From Deltaproteobacteria bacterium (GTDB taxonomy: Bacteria; Myxococcota_A; Polyangia; GCA-2747355; JADLHG01), in assembly GCA_020848905.1 (NCBI GenBank), contig JADLHG010000042.1, forward strand, positions 372,001 through 436,000: DNA of 64,000 bases, given 5' to 3'. Positions 1 to 8,735 of the stretch are shown here, in pieces; within the stretch, counting starts at the first letter, position 1; the number at the start of each line of letters is the position of its first letter. Below the pieces are notes generated by a model. That model searched no databases. It was not told the origin of the DNA and saw only the letters and a list, made by a program, of their open reading frames with translations. Made by a program: the position numbers and the translations under genes.

Positions 1-2
1 TG

Positions 3-890
3 CGGGACCTCACGAGCCCGAAGGCCACTACCCGCGCCGACGCGGCCTGGGACCTCGACGGAGCCGCCCTCACCGACGCGAGCCTGGTGCTGGCCCTGCG
101 GGGCGCGCTCGGGGATCCCTCACCTGAGGTGCGCCGCGCCGCCGCCTTCGCGCTGGCCGGTGCGGCCGATGCGCCCACCTGCGAGGCCCTCTCGCTCGCC
201 GCCACCGCCGACCCGGACGGCGAGGTACGACAGGCCGCAGTGGTGGCGCTGGGGCGCCTCGGCTCCGAGGGTGGCGTGGCCGCCGTCCGGCGCGCCCTCG
301 CCGACCCGGACCCCGACGTCCGCTTTCAGGCCACAGCCGTCGTGGTCGCGCTGGACCCGGCGAACGCGGCCCCGGCTCTCGCGCCGCTCCTCGAGGACGC
401 TGACGCCGAAGTTCGTGGGAGCGCTGTCGCCGCCCTCGGGGACCTGCGCGCTCGCGAGCACTCGGACCTGCTGCGAGCACGCCTTCGCGACGTGGACGAG
501 GGGGTGCAGTTCGAAGCCGCCGTCGCGCTGGCACGGCTCGACGATGCGTCGGGCGTCGAGGTGCTGCTCGCGCACCTCCGGCGACGGGACACCCGCCTTC
601 TCGCGGCGGAGCACCTCTTCTTGGTCGCCGGACCGGAGCACCTCGCCCCCCTCCTCCAGCACGCCCGCGCTGCCCGCTTCGACCCACTTCTGCGCGTGTG
701 GCTCGCGGGCGCGGCCGCCCGGCTCGGAGACGCCGCGAGTCAGCAGGAGCTCCTGGCGGCTCTCGACCGCAGGAACCCGCTCGTCCACGGCGTCGCCGTT
801 CGGGTCGTAGAGGCCATCGACGCCCCCTGGGCCCGCCAGAGGGCAGCCTCGCTGGGCGGCCCCGAGCGCGCCCTTCGCAGCGGGGAGTAG
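3..890 (+). CDS. HEAT-repeat protein, 3' part only
   Basis: The frame is open from the first bases of the window to a TAG at 888-890, so the gene starts upstream and only about 295 C-terminal residues are visible. An in-frame GTG at 87 exists, but the codons before it already read as helix-repeat sequence, so it is probably not the start. The protein is built of about eight PBS-lyase/HEAT-like repeats of roughly 30 residues. Each has the pattern 'D.d..VR..Aa.AL..l', for example DPSPEVRRAAAFAL. HEAT arrays are protein-binding scaffolds; no catalytic motif is visible. The next gene on this strand begins about 90 bases downstream. The partner and function are unknown. Confidence 0.8.
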   Translation, partial: RDLTSPKATTRADAAWDLDGAALTDASLVLALRGALGDPSPEVRRAAAFALAGAADAPTCEALSLAATADPDGEVRQAAVVALGRLGSEGGVAAVRRALADPDPDVRFQATAVVVALDPANAAPALAPLLEDADAEVRGSAVAALGDLRAREHSDLLRARLRDVDEGVQFEAAVALARLDDASGVEVLLAHLRRRDTRLLAAEHLFLVAGPEHLAPLLQHARAARFDPLLRVWLAGAAARLGDAASQQELLAALDRRNPLVHGVAVRVVEAIDAPWARQRAASLGGPERALRSGE

Positions 891-981
891 GAGCGCCGCA
901 CACCTCACGCGCGGGGGAACCTGGACACCCACTCACCGGGTCGATACAGTTGTCCGAACACGTCGAGGACAGGAGGACCAC

Positions 982-1959
982 GTGCCCAGGCGCTCGCGAG
1001 TGGTGCTTTGCGCTTTCTTGGTGTGCGGCTGCTCGGACGAGCGAGGCCTCCTGCCCGACGCCGGCGGGGTCGGGGACGCCTCGATCTACACCGACGGCGC
1101 GCTGACCGACGGCGGGAGCGGTGGCGACGGGTCCACCACGACCGGCGACGGCGCTAGCGTCGGCGATGGGCGGAAACCGGGGGACGGCGCGGCGCCGAAG
1201 GGCGACCTCTTCCGCATCCCCGACGGCTGGAATCCCGGGAACCAGCCCTCGTGTAACGGCACGGTCTACAAGTGCTCGAACGGCAAGGACGACGACGGGG
1301 ACGGCAAGATCGACGCCCAGGACCCCGAGTGCATCGGCCCCTGCGACGACGACGAAGGCTCCTTCGGCACCGGCATACCCGGCGACAACGTGGACGCCTG
1401 CAAGCAGGACTGCTTCTTCGACGGCAACTCGGGCAGCGGCGGCGACAAGTGCGAGTGGAACCTGAAGTGCGACGCGAAGAACCCGGGGGCCAAGCTGCCC
1501 AAGCCCTGCCTCTACGACCCGAACTACAAGAACTGCCCGGGGCCTCAGACGGACGAGTGCCGCCGCGTCTGCCAGCCCCTGACGCCGAACGGCTGCGACT
1601 GCTTCGGTTGCTGCGAGGTCTACTCCGCTGGCAAGAAGTGGGTCATCTTCCTCGGCTCCGGGGCCGGCTGCAGCGCCGCCACGCCGCAGAACTGCGCCAC
1701 CTGCACGCCGGTCGCGTCGTGCATGAATCCCTGCGGGGAGTGCCAGCTCTGCCTCGGCAAGACGATCGCCGACCTGCCGGCGAAGTGCTTTCCGAAGCCG
1801 GCCGACGCGGGGGTGCCTCGCGACGGCGGCGCCGGGACGCGGGACGGAGGGGGCACCATCATCTGGCCCTTCTGCCTCTCGGGAACGCCCTGCTTCAACA
1901 ACAGCTACTGCCCCACGGGGCAGTACTGCATCACCGGCTGCTGCAAGAAGTTCGGCTAG
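982..1959 (+). CDS. cysteine-rich putative lipoprotein with Asp/Gly-rich linker
   Basis: This 325-residue protein starts at a GTG with AGGAGG at 971-976. The N-terminus is a short signal peptide ending in FLVCGC, a lipobox-like site that would lipidate Cys17. A low-complexity stretch rich in Asp, Gly and Ala follows (about 25-75). A motif close to the myxobacterial NG-DDDGDGKID..DPEC acidic loop, which resembles a calcium-binding loop, comes next. The remaining 220 residues contain about 40 cysteines in many CxxC-type spacings, ending in GCCKKFG. The protein is probably exported and disulfide-rich. No enzymatic motif is seen. It converges on the VWA gene, with 29 bases between the two stops. 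Confidence 0.8.
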   Translation: MPRRSRVVLCAFLVCGCSDERGLLPDAGGVGDASIYTDGALTDGGSGGDGSTTTGDGASVGDGRKPGDGAAPKGDLFRIPDGWNPGNQPSCNGTVYKCSNGKDDDGDGKIDAQDPECIGPCDDDEGSFGTGIPGDNVDACKQDCFFDGNSGSGGDKCEWNLKCDAKNPGAKLPKPCLYDPNYKNCPGPQTDECRRVCQPLTPNGCDCFGCCEVYSAGKKWVIFLGSGAGCSAATPQNCATCTPVASCMNPCGECQLCLGKTIADLPAKCFPKPADAGVPRDGGAGTRDGGGTIIWPFCLSGTPCFNNSYCPTGQYCITGCCKKFG

Positions 1960-1988
1960 GCTGAGCGTCCGTCGCGAAAGCCCGCCGA

Positions 1989-3032
1989 CTACTCCGATCG
2001 CTTCGCCTTCTCCTCGGCCTTCTCCTTGCGCCGCGCCTCAATCAGGATGCGCGTGGGCGAGAAGTTCGGCTTCTGGTTCGGGTCGCAGTTCGGCCCGAAA
2101 CCCTCGGCCTTGAACTCGCGCGACAGGTCCCCGCTCCCCTCCTTGGTCGTGGCCTCCACGCGCAGGCGATGCGTCCCCGCGCGCGACGGGCTGCAGTACG
2201 AGAGGAGGTAGTATTTCCGGCCGGCGGATTCGATCTTCGTCGCCATCTCCTCGAAGGCCTTGTTCATGTCTTCCTGGCGCTCCGCCTTCACGTACCCCGC
2301 CCGACCGATCTTGGAGAGGTGATCCTCGGAGAGCTCCGCTCCGAGACCGATGGCGTAGAGGTTCACCTGGGCTTGATCGACCTTCTCTTCGACCTTCTCC
2401 CAGGCCACCCGATGCGCGCGGTCCGTACCGTCGGTGAAGACCACCATCGTGGCAAACCGGAGCGGCATGTTGGACTTGGAGACCTGCTTCTCCAGCACCG
2501 AGACCCCCTCCACGATCGCGCCGTTCAGGTTAGTGGACGGGTCCTTGGCCTTGCGCCCGGTGAGCCAGCTCATGGCGCTGCTCACCGCGAGTCCCTGGCG
2601 CGTGAACCCGACGAGCGGGGTGAGCTTCGGCGAACCGTCGAAGCCGTACACGGCGATCTGCACCACCTGGCTCTTGCTCACCCGCTCGACGAACGCGCTC
2701 ACCGCGCTGGTCAACGCGGGCAACGACCCGGACTCGGTGATGCTCCCCGACAGGTCCACGAGCAAGAGCACATAGTGCGAAACCGCCACCTCGGGGTTGA
2801 GGATCGTCTGTTTGCTCTCGAAGGGCGAAACGAGCTGGTCGTCCTCGTAGATCTTGAAGGCGTCGGCGGCGAGGGCCGGAACGCCCTGGCCACGCGAATC
2901 CTCCACGGCGAAATAGAGCACCACGTTGCTCGGCTTCTGGACGCTCGCGTGCTGGAGCTTGAGCTGGAGCCCTCCGCAGCCGCTCGCCCCGGCGAGGAGC
3001 CCGACGACAAGTCCCGAGGTGAAAATTCGCAT
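1989..3032 (-). CDS. VWA-domain lipoprotein
   Basis: The chosen start is the ATG at 3032 because it follows GGAG and opens a signal peptide with lipobox LAGASGC (Cys19). An upstream extension of the frame to 3290 would run across the rplC promoter region and has no such features. The 347-residue protein has an N-terminal beta-rich segment (about 35-80) and a von Willebrand factor A domain from about residue 85. The MIDAS motif DLSGS is complete at 93-97, and a later FTDGTD supplies the distal Asp. The C-terminal part (YYLLSYCSPSR) resembles the VWFA-related family common in Acidobacteria and Myxococcota. It is probably a membrane-anchored periplasmic metal-dependent adhesion or assembly factor. 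It is transcribed divergently from rplC. Confidence 0.82.
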   Translation of the reverse strand: MRIFTSGLVVGLLAGASGCGGLQLKLQHASVQKPSNVVLYFAVEDSRGQGVPALAADAFKIYEDDQLVSPFESKQTILNPEVAVSHYVLLLVDLSGSITESGSLPALTSAVSAFVERVSKSQVVQIAVYGFDGSPKLTPLVGFTRQGLAVSSAMSWLTGRKAKDPSTNLNGAIVEGVSVLEKQVSKSNMPLRFATMVVFTDGTDRAHRVAWEKVEEKVDQAQVNLYAIGLGAELSEDHLSKIGRAGYVKAERQEDMNKAFEEMATKIESAGRKYYLLSYCSPSRAGTHRLRVEATTKEGSGDLSREFKAEGFGPNCDPNQKPNFSPTRILIEARRKEKAEEKAKRSE

Positions 3033-3144
3033 ATGGCTTCTCCGCACCGTGGCGTGGCAGTCTACTCGACGGAGGAAGCGGGCGGAATGCCCGCAACCGG
3101 CCGGCGGCTCCTTGGGGGACCCGGCCCTGCCCCGTGCGAGGCAG

Positions 3145-3173
3145 TTGACAGCCGCGTGCAAAACCCCTATAGA
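3145..3173 (+). promoter_or_regulatory. sigma-70-type promoter of rplC
   Basis: A perfect -35 TTGACA (3145-3150) is followed, after exactly 17 bases, by a -10 TATAGA (3168-3173). The rplC start codon is at 3223, with a Shine-Dalgarno GAGGAG at 3208-3213. This is one of the two best promoter matches in the window. Confidence 0.75.
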
Positions 3174-3222
3174 TACGGACCTCAGTGTGCTGTAGACAAG
3201 GGATCTTGAGGAGTTAGCGACA

Positions 3223-3921
3223 ATGGCCATCCGGATGGGCCTTCTGGGCAAGAAGATCGGCATGACCCAGCAGTACGACGCGAAGGGCAACTGGGCTGCC
3301 CTCTCCGTGATCGAGCTGGGTCCCTGTGTGGTGCTGGACGTGAAGACCGTCGAGCGCGACGGCTACGCGGCGATTCAGCTCGGCTTTGGCGACAAGTCGC
3401 CGCAGCGGACCAGCAAGCCCGCCGCGGGAGTCTTCGCCAAGGCGAAGACCGCCCCCAAGCGCATGGTGCGGGAGATTCGCCTGCAGCCCGACGAGATCGG
3501 CCAGTTCCACCAGGGTCAGGTGGTGCGTCTCAACGAGGTCTTCGCCCCCGGAGACGTCGTGGACGTGCGCGGCGTCTCGAGGGGGAAGGGCTTCCAGGGC
3601 GTCATGAAGCGCCACAACTTCTCCGGCTTTCGCGCGACGCACGGAACGCACGAATACTTCCGGCACGGCGGGTCGGTGGGCTGCCGTCTCACGCCGGGCC
3701 GCGTCTTCAAGGGCAAGCGCATGCCGGGCCACATGGGCGCGCGCAAGGTGTCGATCCAGAACCTCCGAGTGGCCGAGGTGCTCCCGGACAAGAACCTGCT
3801 CCTCCTGCGAGGTGCGGTGCCCGGCGCGCCCGACGGCTACGTCACCGTGCGCCACGCCGCGAAGCGACCTGGGGCGATCTTCCAGCTGAAGCGCGAGGCG
3901 CCGGCCGCGGCCGAGGCCTAA
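3223..3921 (+). CDS. rplC: 50S ribosomal protein L3
   Basis: The protein has 232 residues, slightly longer than E. coli L3 (209). It shows the family hallmarks: the N-terminal GLLGKKIGMTQ, the central HGTHEYFRHGGSVG loop that reaches towards the peptidyl-transferase centre, and TPGRVFKGKRMPGHMG. L3 binds 23S rRNA early in large-subunit assembly. The context is unusual. In most bacteria rplC is the second gene of the S10 operon (rpsJ-rplC-rplD-rplW-rplB). Here it has its own promoter, a divergent VWA gene upstream and rlmE 11 bases downstream. It may be a relocated single copy or a second copy; the window cannot decide. Codon use and sequence look intact. Confidence 0.97.
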   Translation: MAIRMGLLGKKIGMTQQYDAKGNWAALSVIELGPCVVLDVKTVERDGYAAIQLGFGDKSPQRTSKPAAGVFAKAKTAPKRMVREIRLQPDEIGQFHQGQVVRLNEVFAPGDVVDVRGVSRGKGFQGVMKRHNFSGFRATHGTHEYFRHGGSVGCRLTPGRVFKGKRMPGHMGARKVSIQNLRVAEVLPDKNLLLLRGAVPGAPDGYVTVRHAAKRPGAIFQLKREAPAAAEA

Positions 3922-3932
3922 ATCCCGCGCCG

Positions 3933-4532
3933 GTGTCCCGCCTCCGCGACCGCCGCACCCGTCACGACGCCTTCTACCGCCAAGCCAAGCGCGACCAGTA
4001 CGCCGCTCGCTCGGTCTACAAGCTGCAGGAGCTCGACCAGCGCTTCCGGCTGCTCGGTCCCGGGCTGCGCGTGCTGGACCTGGGGTGCAGACCCGGCTCC
4101 TGGCTCCAGTACGCGGCGGAGCGGGTCGGTGAGGCTGGGCGCGTCGTGGGGATCGATCGCACGGCCGTGGAGGTGCCGCTCCCCGCGCACGTGCGCGTCG
4201 AGATCGGGGACGTCCTGGAGGTCACACCCGAGACGCTGCTCGGCGAGCTCCCCTGCTTCGACGTCGTGCTCTCCGATATGGCCCCGGACACGACGGGGAT
4301 CGCCATGACCGACCAGGCCCGCAGCGTCGCACTCTACCTGCGGGCGCTCGAGCTGGCCGCGGCGGTCGGATGCAGCGGCTCGTCCTTCGTGGGGAAGATC
4401 TTCATGGGCGAGGGCTTCGAGGGGGCGGTGGCCGAGACGAAGCGGCTCTACGCCCGAACCAAGGTCGTCCGACCCGACGCCACCCGCAGGATCTCGAGCG
4501 AGCACTACCTCGTCGCGCAGACGAAGAAGTGA
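3933..4532 (+). CDS. rlmE: 23S rRNA 2'-O-ribose methyltransferase RlmE (FtsJ/RrmJ)
   Basis: This 199-residue protein starts at a GTG 11 bases after rplC and is probably co-transcribed with it. It is a Rossmann-fold SAM methyltransferase with motif I LDLGCRPGSW (48-57). The K-D-K-E catalytic tetrad is complete: K30 in SVYK, D115 in LSDMAPD, K155 in FVGKIF and E190 in SSEHY. RlmE methylates U2552 of 23S rRNA (E. coli numbering) late in 50S assembly, which fits the linkage to L3. The glycine-rich motif I carries R-P where P-G is more usual, but the tetrad argues for an active enzyme. Confidence 0.93.
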   Translation: MSRLRDRRTRHDAFYRQAKRDQYAARSVYKLQELDQRFRLLGPGLRVLDLGCRPGSWLQYAAERVGEAGRVVGIDRTAVEVPLPAHVRVEIGDVLEVTPETLLGELPCFDVVLSDMAPDTTGIAMTDQARSVALYLRALELAAAVGCSGSSFVGKIFMGEGFEGAVAETKRLYARTKVVRPDATRRISSEHYLVAQTKK

Positions 4533-4539
4533 CGGACAT

Positions 4540-5166
4540 CTAAAGGAGAAGGTCCACCGGTCCCTTCCCCTCGCGCAGGATCGAGATCTCGTCGCCCATA
4601 AGACTGAGAACCGTCGACGGCTCGTGCGTCAACAGCCCGCCGTCCAGAACCAGATCGATCTGCCCCGCGAAGGCCTCCCGCACGAGATCCGCGTCCACGA
4701 GACTCTCGCCGCTTTCGGGATCCGTCGCGCTCGTATTCACCAGGGGGCGCGAGAGGGCCTGCACCAGCTCGTGACACGGGGCGCTCGCGGGGACTCGGAC
4801 GCCCACCTCGCGGCGCTTCTCGAGCAACACCTTCGGCACGAGCCGGCTGGCCGGCAAGATGACCGTGTAGGGTCCGGGCAGGAGCCGGCGCAGCCACCGG
4901 TACGCGAAATCCGTGACGTACGCGTACTCCGCCACCTGAGACAGGTCGCGGCAGATGAAGCTCAGGTGATGGTCGTGCTCCAGCCCGCGGATGCGGTAGA
5001 TGCGGTCGATGGCCTTGCGGTTGAAGAGGTCGCAGCCGATGCCGTAGACCGTGTCGGTCGGATACGCGATGACGCCCCCCTCCTCGAGGACGTCCGCCGC
5101 CTGCCTGATCTTCCTCGGGTTGGGCCGTTGCTCCTCGAGCACCAGCATCGGCGGCTTAGTTGCCAT
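4540..5166 (-). CDS. yciO: YrdC/Sua5-superfamily protein, YciO subtype
   Basis: The protein has 208 residues and a single YrdC-like fold. The GGVIAYPTDTVYGIGCD segment (30-46) lines the nucleotide and threonine pocket of the superfamily. Residues 65-85 (RIRGLEHDHHLSF, then CRDLSQVAEYA) follow the YciO pattern rather than the KxR/PL pattern of TsaC/YrdC, and the C-terminus (ILREGKGPVDLLL) also matches YciO. Family members bind ATP and may make threonylcarbamoyl-AMP, but YciO is generally regarded as much weaker than TsaC. It is the last gene of a minus-strand block and converges on rlmE, with 7 bases between them. It may be the cell's t6A enzyme or an accessory paralogue. Confidence 0.85.
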   Translation of the reverse strand: MATKPPMLVLEEQRPNPRKIRQAADVLEEGGVIAYPTDTVYGIGCDLFNRKAIDRIYRIRGLEHDHHLSFICRDLSQVAEYAYVTDFAYRWLRRLLPGPYTVILPASRLVPKVLLEKRREVGVRVPASAPCHELVQALSRPLVNTSATDPESGESLVDADLVREAFAGQIDLVLDGGLLTHEPSTVLSLMGDEISILREGKGPVDLLL

Positions 5167-5200
5167 GCGGGCCCACGCTAGCGGAGCAGCACGATCGAAG

Positions 5201-8200
5201 TCAACGAAGGCGCCGCAGCTCGCGGCGCGCGACCAGGGCTCGCTCGCCGTCGGGCTCGAGCTGCAGCACCCGGGCGAAGGCCCGCCGGGCGCGCACGCGG
5301 TCCTCGCGGCGGAGGGCCAGGCCGAGCGCCAGGTGGGCCGCCGTATCCTGGGGATCGAGCTCTACGGCGCGCTCGAGCGCCTTCACCGCCGCGGCCTGAC
5401 GTCCCAGCGCCAGATACGCCCGACCGAGCGCCTCGTGAGCGGCGACGTGCGACGGATCGAGGCGCGTGGCAGCCTCGAACTCAGCCACCGCGTCGGGCCG
5501 CGGCTTGCCCCCTCCACCCTGGAGCAGCTCGCCCAGGGCCAGGTGCGCCTCGGCCGCCAGCCCAGGAGCCAGCCGCGCATTCGCGCGCGCCCAGGACAGG
5601 ATGGCCTCGGTCGTCGCGCGCGCTTCGGCGTGCTTGAGGCGGACTCGCACCCGCGCCAGCTGCAGTCTGGGCCACGGGGAGTGCGGAGCCCGCTCCACGA
5701 GTGCAGCCCAGGTCCCCTCCGCCGCCTCGACCTGTCCCGCGAGGAGCTGTGCGCGGGCCAGCCCGACCAGCGCCTCGGGGGACCTTCCCGCGCCCCCGAA
5801 GGCGCCGACCGCCTCCCGCCCCCGCTGCTGCGCGAGCCTCAGATGCCCGAGCACGGTCGCCGCCGCGGCGGGCGTCCCCTGCCGACGTGCCTCCTCGAGC
5901 AGCGCGCTGGCTTTCGGCACCGACCGCAGCTCTCCGTAGGCCCACGCGAGCGCGCGCAGGCTCTCCTCCCCGACGCGCCCTCCCGCTCGCGCCGCCTCGA
6001 CGAGCCGCGCGCCCTCCGCGAAGCGACCGAGAGCGATGCGCAGGAGCCCTTGCCGCTCGATCGCCGGCAGGTACCCCGGACAGCGATCGAGCGCCGTCTC
6101 GAGCCCCGCGAGGGCCTCCCCGTAGCGCCCGCGCGCAGCGAGTGCCTCGGCCCGCAGCGTGAGCGCCCGACTGCTCAGCCCGGCCACCGAGGAGAGGGGC
6201 GCGAGCAGCCCGTCCGCCGCGGCCGCGTCGCCTCGCCGAAGCAGCACGATCGCCCGCTCCAGGCGAGCGAGCGGCGTCGGCGGATCGCGTCCCGCTGCCA
6301 CCCCCGGGCCAGAGCCTTCCGACGCGCCCGCCAGGAGCGTCGCGACCCGTCGCAGCTCCTTCACGCGCGGTGCCTCGCCGCCGACCTCCTGGGCTCGCAA
6401 GAGCTGCGGATCCAGCCCCGCGGCCCACTCCAGCTCCACCCGCAGCAACCGCTCGGCCGGTCCGTCCAGGCGCCGCAGGGAGGCGAGCCGCCGATGCGCC
6501 GCGCGCGCTCCTTCGAGTTCGCAGGCGAGCGCCAGCACGCGTGCCCCGTGGAAGAGGAGGTCGGCCCTCGGTGGCGCGTCACCCAGAACCCGCCGCGCCT
6601 CCCGCGCCCCGGCCCGCAGAGCCCCGGACCGAAGCTGCAGCTCGCTCGTCAGCAGCCGTTGCCACCCCTGCGCCAGCGGCGCCTGCGCCTCGGCCTCGAG
6701 CAAGCGTCGCGCCTCCGCGGCACCCGCCGGTCCTTCGAGGAGTGCCGCAGCCAGGCCGAGCCGAGCCGCGTCGAGCAGAGGGCTGTGCCGCAAAGCCAGA
6801 CGGTACGCCTCCTCCGCCTCGCGGGTACGCCCTTCCTCGCGCGAGAGGTGGGCCAGGAGCAGGTGGGCGGGCACCAGCTCCGAGTCCTGCGCCAGCAGCC
6901 CCTTCAACGCCTCTCGCGCCTCCCCGCCGCGGCCCTCGAGCCACGCCGCCCAGGCCAGCAACCAACCCCGCAGAAGGCGGTTCGCCGGCTGCTGGGGGAC
7001 CTCTTTCAGGGCCTCGCGCGCCTCCGTCGGCGCGTGCGTCGCCAGGGCGTCCACGGCTCGTGCGGCCTTCGCCGTCCAGCCCTCGGCCGAAGCGGGCCAG
7101 GTTCCGTGCGGAATCCCGTGCAGGAGCCAAAGGAGCGCCTCCACCAGCCGCAGCTCCTCGCTGAGCCCCGCCGCAGCTCCCCGACGCGTGGCGGCCGCCG
7201 AGAGCGCCGCACGCGCCGTGCGCAGCGCGTCCACCGACACGACCCGTCGCGCGCGCTGGGAGAGCTCGAGGGCCTTGCGGCTCGCATGCCGCGCCTGGTA
7301 GAGGGACAGCCCCAGCCACACCGCGGGCGGGACGAGGAGCAGCGCGCCGAGGGCGACCCACCTCCCGAAGCCTCGACGCCTGCGCCTACTCGCCTTGCGC
7401 CGCACCGGGCGCCTCTGGCGTTCGTCGGTCGCCTCCTCGTCGGGCTCGGAGACCGTCGGGGCTGTGGGCTCCTCGGTCGAGAACTCAGGTTCCGGGCTCG
7501 CGCGGTCGACCGGCAGGGCCTCCTCGAGCAGGGCGTCGGGCTCGGCCGAACCCTGGGGCCAGGTCGGCGGTTCCTCCTCCGGCTCCGGCTCGTGCGGCAG
7601 GCCGAGCGACGGCGAAGGATCCTCGATCGCCTCGGCCGGAACGTCCTCCGTGACCTCGGCAGCACCCTCCTCCGCCCCCCCCTCGGAGGGCAAGGGAGGC
7701 ATCCCCTCGGCCAGCGGGTCGCTCAGGGGCAGCAGGTCCAGATCGAGCGGCGGCCGGTGAACGATCGGGTCGCGCACGTCGGACTCCACGTCGAGCCCCG
7801 CGTGTCCGCTCTGCGCGTCGAGCTGCCTCTCCCAGAGTGCGCCCAGCGTGGACCAGTCGGGCATCGGCGTCGGCTGCACGTCGCCGTCTTGCCGATGCCC
7901 CTCGACCTCCACGATCGGCGTCTTGTCCGCATCGAAGCCGCTCGTCGTCCGCAGCTCGTCCTCGGGAGGTCCGGGCCCGAGCTCCTCGAGCGCGTGCTCC
8001 CGGCTGGGGTCCCCGATGCTCCCCGCCGCCGTGCGGGTGCCGATACCACGCACCTCGCCGGGGCGGCCGCGCGCGACCTGCGTCGCCTCCCCGTCGCGCT
8101 CCTCTCGCGCCCGCAGGAGCAGCGCCTCCACCTTCGCATCCGCCACTCCGAGCCGCACCGCCTGCTCGAGAGCCGACACGGACTCCTCGTGCTGCTCCAG

Positions 8201-8518
8201 CCGCAGCAGCACCTCTCCCAGGAGGCGATAGATCTCGGACTGCGTGGGGTCCAGCTTCAGAGCCGCGCGAAGCACCTCGCCGGCCTGGTCCAGGCGTCCC
8301 TGTCCAAAGAGGGCTCGCCCCAGCGCCACGTGGCCTTCCACCGAGGTGGAATGCCGGCGCACGCCGCGACGGCAGACGCGCACCGCGTCGTCGTACCTTC
8401 CCACTCGGGTGTAGGCGTTGCCCAGCCGATGGAACTCGGGGCTTCCGGGGTCCTGCCGGAGCAGCCCTTCGAGCCTCAGGATCTCGCCGTGCAGCTTGTT
8501 GCCACCCACCGTCGACAC
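5201..8518 (-). CDS. giant single-pass membrane TPR protein
   Basis: This 1105-residue protein starts at a GTG at 8518. Residues 1-125 form three or four cytoplasmic TPR repeats (YRLLGEVLLRLEQHEESVSAL). Residues 140-370 are acidic, Pro-rich and probably disordered. A basic cluster (ASRRRRRGFGR, about 376-386) precedes one transmembrane helix (about 387-406). The remaining 700 residues, predicted periplasmic, are a long solenoid of TPR-like helical pairs. The last repeats (about 1000-1105) have near-consensus TPR sequence ending LQLEPDGERALVARRELRRLR. The layout suggests a scaffold connecting cytoplasmic and envelope partners. No catalytic domain is seen. It is 34 bases from the yciO start and could share its transcript. 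Confidence 0.85.
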   Translation of the reverse strand: MSTVGGNKLHGEILRLEGLLRQDPGSPEFHRLGNAYTRVGRYDDAVRVCRRGVRRHSTSVEGHVALGRALFGQGRLDQAGEVLRAALKLDPTQSEIYRLLGEVLLRLEQHEESVSALEQAVRLGVADAKVEALLLRAREERDGEATQVARGRPGEVRGIGTRTAAGSIGDPSREHALEELGPGPPEDELRTTSGFDADKTPIVEVEGHRQDGDVQPTPMPDWSTLGALWERQLDAQSGHAGLDVESDVRDPIVHRPPLDLDLLPLSDPLAEGMPPLPSEGGAEEGAAEVTEDVPAEAIEDPSPSLGLPHEPEPEEEPPTWPQGSAEPDALLEEALPVDRASPEPEFSTEEPTAPTVSEPDEEATDERQRRPVRRKASRRRRRGFGRWVALGALLLVPPAVWLGLSLYQARHASRKALELSQRARRVVSVDALRTARAALSAAATRRGAAAGLSEELRLVEALLWLLHGIPHGTWPASAEGWTAKAARAVDALATHAPTEAREALKEVPQQPANRLLRGWLLAWAAWLEGRGGEAREALKGLLAQDSELVPAHLLLAHLSREEGRTREAEEAYRLALRHSPLLDAARLGLAAALLEGPAGAAEARRLLEAEAQAPLAQGWQRLLTSELQLRSGALRAGAREARRVLGDAPPRADLLFHGARVLALACELEGARAAHRRLASLRRLDGPAERLLRVELEWAAGLDPQLLRAQEVGGEAPRVKELRRVATLLAGASEGSGPGVAAGRDPPTPLARLERAIVLLRRGDAAAADGLLAPLSSVAGLSSRALTLRAEALAARGRYGEALAGLETALDRCPGYLPAIERQGLLRIALGRFAEGARLVEAARAGGRVGEESLRALAWAYGELRSVPKASALLEEARRQGTPAAAATVLGHLRLAQQRGREAVGAFGGAGRSPEALVGLARAQLLAGQVEAAEGTWAALVERAPHSPWPRLQLARVRVRLKHAEARATTEAILSWARANARLAPGLAAEAHLALGELLQGGGGKPRPDAVAEFEAATRLDPSHVAAHEALGRAYLALGRQAAAVKALERAVELDPQDTAAHLALGLALRREDRVRARRAFARVLQLEPDGERALVARRELRRLR

Positions 8519-8735
8519 GGAGCCTTGGGCCTCGGAAAGGAGAGCTTCAGTCTACGCGAGCCCCCGCGGCGCGTCCACGCCGGGACCGGCCACACTGACG
8601 CGCTGGCGCCACGCACGCTTCACACCTGTCGCGAAGCAGCCACACGGGTCGCGCCCCGCTGCCGCCTCGGGACACCGTGCGACTCCAGTTTCCGCCCGCC
8701 GCAGCGCTGGTACGCCCATTGCTCTGCCCGGTCGC

